Below, in pieces: positions 1 to 5,285 of a DNA stretch of 5,357 nt. The position numbers and the translations under genes were made by a program. A model generated the notes under the pieces. That model saw only the letters and a list, made by a program, of their open reading frames with translations, was not told the origin of the DNA and made no database searches. Location of the stretch: positions 1 to 5,357 of the forward strand of contig JAUVPY010000230.1 of NCBI GenBank assembly GCA_030598425.1. Direction: 5' to 3'. The first letter of the stretch is position 1. Every line of letters begins with the position of its first letter. The stretch is from Anaerolineae bacterium. Its GTDB lineage: Bacteria; Chloroflexota; Anaerolineae; 4572-78; NAK82.

Positions 1-28
1 CCCGTCTGGAAGGAGTCTGGAGAGCTAT

Positions 29-84
29 TTCAGTCCCCCAATCTTCCAACCATCCAAACATCCAGCCTTCCAATCTTCCAGTCT
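29..84. repeat. Degenerate 8-bp tandem repeat (TCCANNCT type)
   Basis: Seven consecutive octamers can be laid out in register: 29-36 ttcagtcc, 37-44 cccaatct, 45-52 tccaacca, 53-60 tccaaaca, 61-68 tccagcct, 69-76 tccaatct and 77-84 tccagtct. The first two or three positions are the most constant and the 3' half varies. The array ends 9 bases past the lipoprotein stop codon. Further left, gtctgga occurs at 4-10 and 15-21, which is close to the reverse complement of the last unit, so long-range pairing is possible. Period-8 arrays like this are frequent between genes in Chloroflexota and some cyanobacteria. The function is unknown. Confidence 0.7.
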
Positions 85-93
85 ATTTATCTG

Positions 94-1086
94 CTAGCGC
101 GCACAGCGGAAACCCACGTCATCGTTAGCCGTCTTGCCCGGATCGGCGGCGTTGCGATTGAAAGTCGTAGACTGCGCTTCCTCGTCAAACCAGCCACCGC
201 CCCGCGTGACGCGGAACTGCTCTCCATAATAGGGATCATCGACTGTGTTGCCCGGGTAGGCCTGGTACCAATCGGCCGTCCACTCCCAGACGTTACCGGT
301 CACGTCATCGATGCCGTTGGGGCTGGCGCCGACGCCGAAACTGCCTACCGCCACCGTCCCACGTAGACCGGTCTCTTTGACGTTCGCTTTGCTCGGGTCC
401 CAGTCATTCCCCCAGGGGAAGCGGCGCCCGTCCTCGCCACGGGCCGCTTTCTCCCATTCGACTTCGGTTGGAAGTCGTTTGCCCAACCACTCACAGTAAG
501 CGGCTGCGTCGTCCCAGGTGACCATCACAACGGGATGGTTGTCCTCACCCATATCCCACTCGTTGCGCCAGCTACCCCTTTCTTCCCGCTCGGCAAAGGT
601 CAAATAATCGGTCGCCTTTGCGAACGCATCAAAGTCGGCGTTGGTCACCTCAAACCTGTCGATCTCAAAGGCAGGCAGGTCCATTTGTTGAGCCGGGCCG
701 TCCTCGGGATCACCCTCGTCGCTACCCATGGTAAAGGGACCGGCCGGGATCTCAACCATGATCTCAGTGACAGGAGGTGGTGGCGGCGGCTCTTCCGCCG
801 GTTCCGGCGTCACCTCTTCCGTTGTGGCCTGATCCTCTGTGGGTTGTTCCGTTGTGGCTGTCGGCTCCGGCGCAGGGGTGGGCGGAATTGGGGTTGGGGT
901 TGGGGGCGGTGGAAGGGGGGTTGGGGTCGCCAGGACAATTCGAGTAGGAGGGGGACCCTCTGGTGCGGCAGTGGCTTCGCCCGCGGATGGCTTATCTGCA
1001 GGCTGTTCCGCCGCACCTCTCCCTCCACATCCCGTAACCACAATCAACAATGTCAAAATGGCTGCTGCTGCAAGCAGTTTTTTCAC
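94..1086 (-). CDS. Lipoprotein with FGE/SUMF1-like (formylglycine-generating enzyme family) domain, catalytic cysteines absent
   Basis: This is a 330-residue protein with a GTG start. Residues 1-20 are a lipoprotein signal peptide (KK, hydrophobic core, lipobox VTGC with Cys20), so it should be anchored on the outer face of the membrane. Residues 21-107 form a low-complexity Pro/Thr/Glu stalk with TPTP and PPPPPP runs. Residues 109-330 are a full FGE-sulfatase domain: EIPAGPFTMGS (112-122), HPVVMVTWDDAAAYCEWLGK (184-203), RLPTEVEWEKAARG (204-217), PWGN (224-227), DVTGNVWEWTADW (261-273), RGGGWF (295-300) and DVGFRCAR (323-330). True FGEs carry two copper-binding catalytic cysteines just after the GGSW-type motif (Cys336 and Cys341 in human SUMF1). 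Position-by-position alignment puts Asp301 and Ser306 there. Cys198 and Cys328 match the structural disulfide of human FGE (218-365). The protein is therefore probably a non-oxidase member of the fold, used for ligand or carbohydrate binding or as a scaffold. The family call is firm; the role is unknown. Confidence 0.93.
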   Translation of the reverse strand: MKKLLAAAAILTLLIVVTGCGGRGAAEQPADKPSAGEATAAPEGPPPTRIVLATPTPLPPPPTPTPIPPTPAPEPTATTEQPTEDQATTEEVTPEPAEEPPPPPPVTEIMVEIPAGPFTMGSDEGDPEDGPAQQMDLPAFEIDRFEVTNADFDAFAKATDYLTFAEREERGSWRNEWDMGEDNHPVVMVTWDDAAAYCEWLGKRLPTEVEWEKAARGEDGRRFPWGNDWDPSKANVKETGLRGTVAVGSFGVGASPNGIDDVTGNVWEWTADWYQAYPGNTVDDPYYGEQFRVTRGGGWFDEEAQSTTFNRNAADPGKTANDDVGFRCAR

Positions 1087-1092
1087 CGTGTA

Positions 1093-1100
1093 TCACCTCT
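1093..1100 (-). promoter_or_regulatory. Shine-Dalgarno for the GTG-started lipoprotein
   Basis: On the minus strand the sequence reads AGAGGTGA, followed by 7 nt counted from the AGAGGTG core to the GTG at 1086-1084. This is a close match to the 16S anti-SD complement (AAGGAGGTGA). It supports the GTG as the start, which also begins the signal peptide correctly (KKLL). Confidence 0.75.
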
Positions 1101-1312
1101 TCTCCTCAATGAGTTTCCTTGGAAAGGCCCCAAATAGGGCTCGAAACGTGACGAAGCTGCCTGGGACATCCAAATCCCGTGCCAATTTGGAACGAGAACT
1201 GGACTTGGGTACTCTGGAGTCGCCTGAAGACAGTCGAACGGTGAGGTCAAAACCCTCCAACGCAGAAAGGGCCTTAAAGGTGCTTTGTGCGAGTTTCGCT
1301 TCTTGAACCGTT

Positions 1313-1327
1313 AGTGACGCAGTCACT
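1313..1327. promoter_or_regulatory. Inverted repeat AGTGAC-GCA-GTCACT, possible operator
   Basis: Two perfect 6-bp arms are separated by 3 bases. A further gtgac half-like element lies at 1332-1336. The site is in the divergent region and has the size and symmetry of a dimeric repressor or activator site. No regulator is encoded in the window, so the function is inferred from form only. Confidence 0.3.
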
Positions 1328-1342
1328 CCCCTGTGACCCCTT

Positions 1343-1355
1343 ATTCCAGTGGAAT
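1343..1355. promoter_or_regulatory. Inverted repeat ATTCCA-G-TGGAAT, possible operator
   Basis: A perfect 6-bp dyad has a single central base. It lies 15 bases past the preceding palindrome and 30 bases before the GTAATTTG dyad. A 6-bp dyad can arise by chance, and only the clustering makes it notable. Confidence 0.25.
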
Positions 1356-1385
1356 CGCTGCTATCGTTGGTCTAGCACCGAAAAT

Positions 1386-1408
1386 GTAATTTGCGAGGAC
1401 CAAATTAC
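1386..1408. promoter_or_regulatory. 23-bp perfect dyad GTAATTTG-N7-CAAATTAC, candidate operator
   Basis: The 8-bp arms at 1386-1393 and 1401-1408 are exact reverse complements around cgaggac. The AT-rich arms stand out from the GC-rich surroundings, and the half-sites are 15 bp centre to centre, which suits a dimeric helix-turn-helix regulator. No T-tract follows, so a terminator is unlikely. The dyad lies about 100 bp upstream of the operon's probable start. A TTG codon at 1391 that could extend the operon's first gene falls inside the left arm. Confidence 0.45.
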
Positions 1409-1476
1409 TTAGAAAACTCAGAGGACGATTATTCAACTTGGCCAACTTGTGGGCATTGTAACAGGATTCTCGTGGC

Positions 1477-1506
1477 TTGTCAAGGAATAAGCAATTATGG
1501 TACTAT
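1477..1506 (+). promoter_or_regulatory. Candidate sigma-70-type promoter for the three-gene operon
   Basis: TTGTCA (1477-1482, 5 of 6 to the -35 consensus) is followed after 18 bases by TACTAT (1501-1506, keeping the conserved A2 and T6 of the -10). Transcription would begin around 1512-1514. That is only a few bases before the ATG at 1517, so the mRNA would be leaderless or nearly so. This fits the lack of any well-placed Shine-Dalgarno here. It was found by eye and similar pairs occur by chance. Confidence 0.3.
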
Positions 1507-2659
1507 GCAGCTCATAATGAGACCCAACCACGAGACGGCGATACACCGGATCGCGTACTTCATCACCCCACACGGTTACGGCCACGCCGCACGAGCGTCG
1601 GCCGTGATGGCGGCGGTCCACCAAATCAATGCGGCGGTTCGATTTGAGATCTTCACCCAGGTGCCGGAGTGGTTCTTCCAGGATTCGCTATCGGGGCCCT
1701 ACGGCCATCATGCATTACTGACCGACATAGGGCTGGCCCAGAAAACGTCCTTGGTCGAAGACGTGCCCGAAACGCTGAGACGCTTGGACGATTTTCTGCC
1801 CTTTGATGCTTCCCCGATCCGAGAAATAGCCAGTGAGATCAACCAGCTCCAGTGTCAGATGATCTTATGCGACATCGCCCCGATGGGCATAGCAGTTGCC
1901 AGGGACGCGGCGATACCCTCGATCCTGATCGAGAACTTCACCTGGGATTGGATTTATGAGAAGTATCGGAAAGACGCCCCCGAGTTGAGTCAATACATCA
2001 CATACCTGGGTGAGATGTTCGACGTAGCTGATTACCACGTGCAAACCCGGCCGGTCTGCCACCCTCGTCACGTCGACTTGACGACGCCTCCGGTCGGCCG
2101 GAGGATCAGAACTCCTCGACAACAAATCCGCCACCAGCTCGGGATACCGGAACAGGCAAAGATGGTCATGATCACGATGGGGGGAATTCCCTGGCAGTAT
2201 GATTTTGTGGATCACCTGGGTGACCAAAACGGTGTATACTTCATCATCCCAGGCGCCGACAAACTGCCCCGGGGCCCCAACCCCTCTCTGGCGACGACAA
2301 GTCCCTTGACCGGGAGGGGCAAAGTAGTGCTCTTACCGCACCATTCGGACTACTTCCACCCCGACCTGGTGAACGCCGCCGATGCCGTCATCGGCAAGGC
2401 TGGCTACAGCACCGTGGCCGAGGTCTATAACGCAGGGATACCCTTTGCGTACGTTGGGCGCCCCACGTTTCGCGAGACACAGGCCCTGACCGCTTTCATA
2501 GAACAGGAAATGGAGGGGCTGCCCATTGCGGAGGCCCAATTCCAAAGTGGAAGCTGGCTATCGTCCCTTGCGGACCTCTTAGCACTGCCGCGCATCCAGC
2601 GCAACCACTCCTACGGTGCCGACCAGATTGCAGACTTCATTTGCGAGCTGCTTGACTGA
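1505..2659 (+). CDS. GT-B glycosyltransferase-like protein, related to the N-terminal domain of plant L-arabinokinase
   Basis: The protein has 384 residues from the ATG at 1505, or 380 from the ATG at 1517. From 1505 it shows the Gly-rich entry motif TPHGYGHAARA (21-31), CDIAPMG (122-128) and ENFTWDWIYEKY (143-154). It then has a second-domain start with a TMGG loop (224-227) and the donor-site-like GKAGYSTVAEVYNAGIPFAY (297-316) followed by RPTFRE (319-324). The same motifs in the same order occur in the glycosyltransferase-like half of plant arabinose kinase ARA1 (GHGFGHATR, NFSWDFIY, GKIGYGTVSE). The overall fold is that of the MurG/GT28-like GT-B group. No signal peptide or membrane helix is seen, so it is likely cytoplasmic or peripheral. 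The GHMP kinase half is absent. A TTG at 1391 would add 38 residues but lies in a palindrome without a ribosome site. The likely role is binding or transferring a sugar from a nucleotide donor; the acceptor is unknown. It is the first gene of the operon. Confidence 0.88.
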   Translation: MQLIMRPNHETAIHRIAYFITPHGYGHAARASAVMAAVHQINAAVRFEIFTQVPEWFFQDSLSGPYGHHALLTDIGLAQKTSLVEDVPETLRRLDDFLPFDASPIREIASEINQLQCQMILCDIAPMGIAVARDAAIPSILIENFTWDWIYEKYRKDAPELSQYITYLGEMFDVADYHVQTRPVCHPRHVDLTTPPVGRRIRTPRQQIRHQLGIPEQAKMVMITMGGIPWQYDFVDHLGDQNGVYFIIPGADKLPRGPNPSLATTSPLTGRGKVVLLPHHSDYFHPDLVNAADAVIGKAGYSTVAEVYNAGIPFAYVGRPTFRETQALTAFIEQEMEGLPIAEAQFQSGSWLSSLADLLALPRIQRNHSYGADQIADFICELLD

Positions 2660-2676
2660 GCACGAAAAGAATCTCA

Positions 2677-2682
2677 AAGGAG
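2677..2682 (+). promoter_or_regulatory. Strong Shine-Dalgarno that fixes a TTG start
   Basis: AAGGAG lies 6 bases before the TTG at 2689. It is the only good ribosome site near the beginning of the phosphatase frame, so it establishes TTG as the start. The conserved FAQRTFAVRIP segment then begins 28 residues in, as expected for the family. Confidence 0.8.
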
Positions 2683-2688
2683 ACTGAT

Positions 2689-3906
2689 TTGAGTTCATTT
2701 GAAATCCCATCGCCCCAGGTTGACCCCGGAACACTGCCTCCGCTCATCCTAACGTCTGAGCCAGACTCCTTTGCTCAACGCACGTTCGCGGTCCGCATCC
2801 CACGCATCATCGAAGAGACCATTGAACTGAATTCATTCCCGGACGATGTACGGGTTGCGTTGGAGGAGTTGCGGATAGAAATCCTAAGCGGTACGGTCCG
2901 TAGGCTGCACGAGGATACGCGGGACAAAGCGTTTTGGGATCGCGTGTCGAGCCCTTATACAGGCCGCACCTGGCTCGACGTCCCCTGGTATTGGGGGGAA
3001 GCCTTCATGTACCGCCGTGTCCTTGAAGCCACGCGCTATTTCTTCCCCGGCCCAATGTACGGCTTTGATCCCTACGCCGCCACGAAAGCGACCGAGTGGG
3101 AGCCAGATGCCGCACCCCAATTAGCCAACCGCCTTATGGAAGAGGCGCCTTCCGAACCGCACGCCCGCTTTGAGAGCTTGCTCCACGCCAGCTTGTGGGG
3201 CAATCGCACCGACCTGAGTTACAACGTCGCCGCGCAAGTGGGGCGCGGCGCACGGCTTGAGGACGAGCGGTCCAACCTGTTGGTGGACGATACGGAACAG
3301 GTCTGGGAATACCTGATGCACAAACCGCGCCGTCGACTGGGCATCATCACAGACAACGCCGGCACCGAGCTCTTGATGGACATGGCCCTGACTGACTTCA
3401 TACTAAGCGAAGGCCTGGCGGAGCGAGTTGATCTGCACCTGAAACCACAGCCCTTTTTCGTCTCAGACGCGATGTCGGACGACGTAGAGACGGGGCTGGA
3501 CTCGTTGATGGTTGCCGGGGATGCGGCCCGCGCCTTGGGCGAACGTTTTCGCTCGCACCAGGAGAACCAACGACTGGGACTGCGCACCCACTGGCATAAT
3601 GCAACCAGTCTCTTTTACTTTCAATTGCCGGAAGATTTACGCACAGAGCTGGCATCAATGGACCTGGTCATCCTCAAGGGCGACGTCAATTACCGGCGTT
3701 TGGTCGGGGACGTGCACTGGCTGCCGACCACGCCTTTTGAGCGGGCAACAGCCTATTTTCCGGCGCCGCTCGTCGCCTTACGAACTATGAAGGCGGAATT
3801 GATCGTTGGCCTGGACGAGGGTAAGGCTGAGCAGTTGCGGGAAGGTGACCCCAAGTGGATGGTCAACGGGCGGAGAGGTCTCATCCAAGCGAGGTTGCGG
3901 AGATGA
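2689..3906 (+). CDS. DUF89/ARMT1-like metal-dependent damage-control phosphatase, RTxK subfamily
   Basis: This 405-residue protein spans the whole family length. Motifs in order are: FAQRTFAVRIP (28-38); WLDVPWYWGEAFMYRRVLEA (95-114); GNRTDLS (171-177); VDDTEQVW (199-206); DNAGTELLMD (222-231); HLKPQPFFVSDAM (250-262); LVILKGDVNYRRLVGD (326-341); and RTMK (365-368). Asp222, Asn223 and Asp260 match the metal ligands of human ARMT1 (Asp253, Asn254, Asp291). Lys330 of the LKGD motif and the RTMK signature define subfamily III, the ARMT1/YMR027W group. Members hydrolyse phosphorylated metabolites such as fructose-1-phosphate using Mn, Co or Ni. Carboxyl methyltransferase activity has also been claimed for ARMT1 and is disputed. 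All key residues are present, so activity is expected; the substrate here is inferred to be a sugar phosphate. It starts 29 nt after the glycosyltransferase stop and overlaps the next gene by 4 nt. Confidence 0.92.
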   Translation: MSSFEIPSPQVDPGTLPPLILTSEPDSFAQRTFAVRIPRIIEETIELNSFPDDVRVALEELRIEILSGTVRRLHEDTRDKAFWDRVSSPYTGRTWLDVPWYWGEAFMYRRVLEATRYFFPGPMYGFDPYAATKATEWEPDAAPQLANRLMEEAPSEPHARFESLLHASLWGNRTDLSYNVAAQVGRGARLEDERSNLLVDDTEQVWEYLMHKPRRRLGIITDNAGTELLMDMALTDFILSEGLAERVDLHLKPQPFFVSDAMSDDVETGLDSLMVAGDAARALGERFRSHQENQRLGLRTHWHNATSLFYFQLPEDLRTELASMDLVILKGDVNYRRLVGDVHWLPTTPFERATAYFPAPLVALRTMKAELIVGLDEGKAEQLREGDPKWMVNGRRGLIQARLRR

Positions 3907-4934
3907 GTATTCGCGCTCGCCTCAGGAAGTTGTTCAAGCCAGCCGCTCAACACCATCCAGCCACCGACCCTTCGGTGAAAATCCTCCAGCCCCTGGGGAG
4001 GTGGGAAGAGAGAGCCCCATCGGATTACCCCATCGACGTCCACGACGTGCCGGTGCTGGTTATCAGCTACTTTCCCCTCAAAGGGGGGCGGATCGATCAC
4101 CAGGTAACTGGTGACGTCAACGCACCCCTGGAAGCGATCCGTAGCCATACGCTCGAAACCACACAGCGGGTTGTCCAGGCGTTGGAGACCGGCAGCATCT
4201 ACCACGGCTACAAAGACCCTGACGCCCAACCCTCTATGCGATATCGGATCGTCGAGAAACTCGAGTTCCTGGAGGCGCTGCCCACGTATCACAAGCCAGG
4301 CCATCAAGTCCCGATGACGGATTATTATGCCATTATGCACCGAGCTGACATCCAGCATTGGGTTGAGGAACAAAGCGTCAAGGAAGTCTGGTTATGGGGC
4401 TACCACGGGGGCGTGATTGACATCTGGGAGTCGAACATGGCAGGCCCCTATGGCGACATCAGCAACAGCGACCGCGATCCAAATGATCTGCCCACACTGG
4501 GCAAGACTTACACAGTGTATCATTACAACTACCAACGGGGCGCGTCGGAGGCTGTGGAAGATCACATGCATCAGATCGAAGCGGTGATGCGCTTCATCGA
4601 TCCCCACCTGTTTTGGGACAAGTTTGTGGGTAAACCGGGTGAAGGCCGCTGTGGTTGGGCTCACTACCCGCCCAACGCAGAACGCGACTACGACTGGGCC
4701 AACCGCAACTACGTCTGGACCGACATCGAGGATTGGAAGCCCGATGGAACCGGCCAGAAACAACAGATGAATTGCACGCGCTGGAACTGTGATAGCCTGA
4801 CCTGGTTCATTTACTGGATGCAGAATCTGCCAGGGGCCAATAACGGCTTGACGCATCAAGGACGTCCATTGACCAATTGGTGGCGCTTTATCGGCGATTT
4901 TGATGAGGCGATGGCTACTCAGAAACAGTTGTGA
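3903..4934 (+). CDS. Protein of unknown function with HxHxxE, WGYHGG and CGWAH motifs
   Basis: The protein has 343 residues. The start is the ATG at 3903, which overlaps the phosphatase stop as ATGA and has GAGG (3891-3894) 8 nt upstream. An ATG at 3855 in frame would add 16 residues but lies well inside the phosphatase gene. I do not recognise a named family. The N terminus is basic and amphipathic (SIRARLRKLFKP) without a signal peptide or lipobox. Distinctive segments are VPVLVISYFPLKG (49-61), VWLWGYHGG (162-170), WESNMAGPYGDISNSD (175-190), YNYQRG (208-213), EDHMHQIEAVM (219-229), RCGWAHYPPNAERDYDW (249-265) and NWWRFIGDFD (325-334). His168, Glu176, His221, His223, Glu226, Cys250 and His254 cluster in these segments and could bind a metal, which would suit an enzyme. 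The protein is rich in Trp and Tyr. It is the last gene of the operon. The coding call is firm; the function is open. Confidence 0.88.
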   Translation: MSIRARLRKLFKPAAQHHPATDPSVKILQPLGRWEERAPSDYPIDVHDVPVLVISYFPLKGGRIDHQVTGDVNAPLEAIRSHTLETTQRVVQALETGSIYHGYKDPDAQPSMRYRIVEKLEFLEALPTYHKPGHQVPMTDYYAIMHRADIQHWVEEQSVKEVWLWGYHGGVIDIWESNMAGPYGDISNSDRDPNDLPTLGKTYTVYHYNYQRGASEAVEDHMHQIEAVMRFIDPHLFWDKFVGKPGEGRCGWAHYPPNAERDYDWANRNYVWTDIEDWKPDGTGQKQQMNCTRWNCDSLTWFIYWMQNLPGANNGLTHQGRPLTNWWRFIGDFDEAMATQKQL

Positions 4935-5037
4935 TGCGTGACATAAATAGGGGATAAGGAGTACGCCACCTCTTCAGATGACTGAGCGTGGGACTAGGCC
5001 GTGTCGACACTACCAAGCCATTCGTCCAATCCGGGGA

Positions 5038-5076
5038 CTCGCTAGATGCCTGATGCATTTGGCGAGCTTTTGTTTT
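5038..5076 (+). terminator. Rho-independent terminator of the three-gene operon
   Basis: A 12-bp stem joins CTCGCTAGATGC (5038-5049) to GCATTTGGCGAG (5055-5066). All positions pair, two of them as G-U wobbles, around the 5-nt loop CTGAT. One C is followed by TTTTGTTTT (5068-5076). It lies about 100 bases after the last stop codon and reads best on the plus strand. The opposite strand lacks a comparable T-tract. Confidence 0.85.
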
Positions 5077-5133
5077 ACCATAACCTGGGTTCGGGGTTTC
5101 CGAGCAGGGAAATCATCCTGAGTGGGGCATAGC

Positions 5134-5285
5134 CCGTACACCTGCGCCGCAAGTGCAGGTGTACGGCTCTGCGAGCCTACTCGGGATGCTGGTCGAGCGG
5201 TAGCTCGACACTTGCACCTATGCAGTGCAGGTGTACGGCTCTGCGAGCCTACTCGAGATCGAGCCTACTCGGGTGCTGGTCGACC
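5134..5285. repeat. Cluster of palindromic direct repeats, REP/BIME-like
   Basis: A 32-bp sequence occurs twice without mismatch, at 5152-5183 and 5224-5255. A third partial copy, gagcctactcggg-tgctggtcga, lies at 5261-5283 and matches 5173-5196 with one base deleted. The units are rich in hairpins: a 12-bp perfect stem (5134-5145 with 5155-5166); its degenerate counterpart (5208-5217 with 5225-5234, one wobble); GGCTC-tgc-GAGCC (5165-5177 and 5237-5249); GTCGAGC-ggta-GCTCGAC (5192-5209); and the palindrome GGTCGACC (5278-5285). On the minus strand each of three GTAG tetranucleotides (at 5177-5180, 5249-5252, 5265-5268) is followed directly by a small hairpin, the layout of REP sequences mobilised by RAYT transposases. 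No transposase is in the window. Confidence 0.75.

Larger units (their letters stand above)
1087..1504. other. Divergent intergenic region between lipoprotein and operon
   Basis: About 420 bases separate the two divergent starts. The half next to the lipoprotein (1101-1310) shows no convincing gene, RNA or terminator. The half next to the operon carries three perfect inverted repeats (1313-1327, 1343-1355, 1386-1408) and a promoter-like pair (1477-1506). A reading frame runs from a TTG at 1391 into the glycosyltransferase gene, but I treat 1391-1504 as non-coding: the TTG sits inside the 1386-1408 palindrome, there is no Shine-Dalgarno, and the extra 38 residues have no counterpart in the family. 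Confidence 0.6.

Noticed and set aside
1169..1185. Sigma-54-like element on the minus strand, TTGGCACGggatTTGGA, upstream of the lipoprotein
   Set aside because: The -24 half is excellent, but the -12 half has GG in place of the nearly invariant GC. Most Chloroflexota, the suspected host group, are not known for sigma-54 use.
1093..1326. Minus-strand open frame of 77 codons (GTG start) ending in the lipoprotein's Shine-Dalgarno, as if translationally coupled
   Set aside because: The only purine-rich tract (AGGGGA) abuts the GTG with no spacing. The sequence is Ser/Lys/Arg-rich with no recognisable motif, third positions are not GC-biased as in the real genes, and the start lies in an inverted repeat.
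1391..1504. N-terminal extension of the glycosyltransferase from the TTG at 1391
   Set aside because: There is no Shine-Dalgarno, the TTG is inside a perfect 23-bp palindrome, and the added residues lie before the region where the family normally begins.
3855..3902. Upstream ATG at 3855 for the third operon gene
   Set aside because: It would overlap the phosphatase by 52 bases. The ATG at 3903 has a well-spaced GAGG and the typical ATGA coupling.
3753..4373. Long minus-strand open frame of 206 codons across the phosphatase/unknown-gene junction
   Set aside because: It is antisense to two well-supported genes, has no recognisable domain, and reflects the GC bias of the opposite strand.
5085..5105. 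Sequence resembling a tRNA T-arm (ggttcg near gggtttccgagc)
   Set aside because: No acceptor stem, anticodon arm or canonical GGTTCGAATCC loop can be placed around it.
4978..5121. Short plus-strand frame of 47 codons after the operon
   Set aside because: It runs straight through the terminator hairpin and T-tract, is Cys/Arg-rich with no motif, and has no well-spaced ribosome site.
5134..5285. Repeats considered as a CRISPR array
   Set aside because: There are only two full copies, with a 40-base gap that itself contains hairpins and repeat-derived sequence. No cas genes are present, and the repeats fold internally in a REP-like way.
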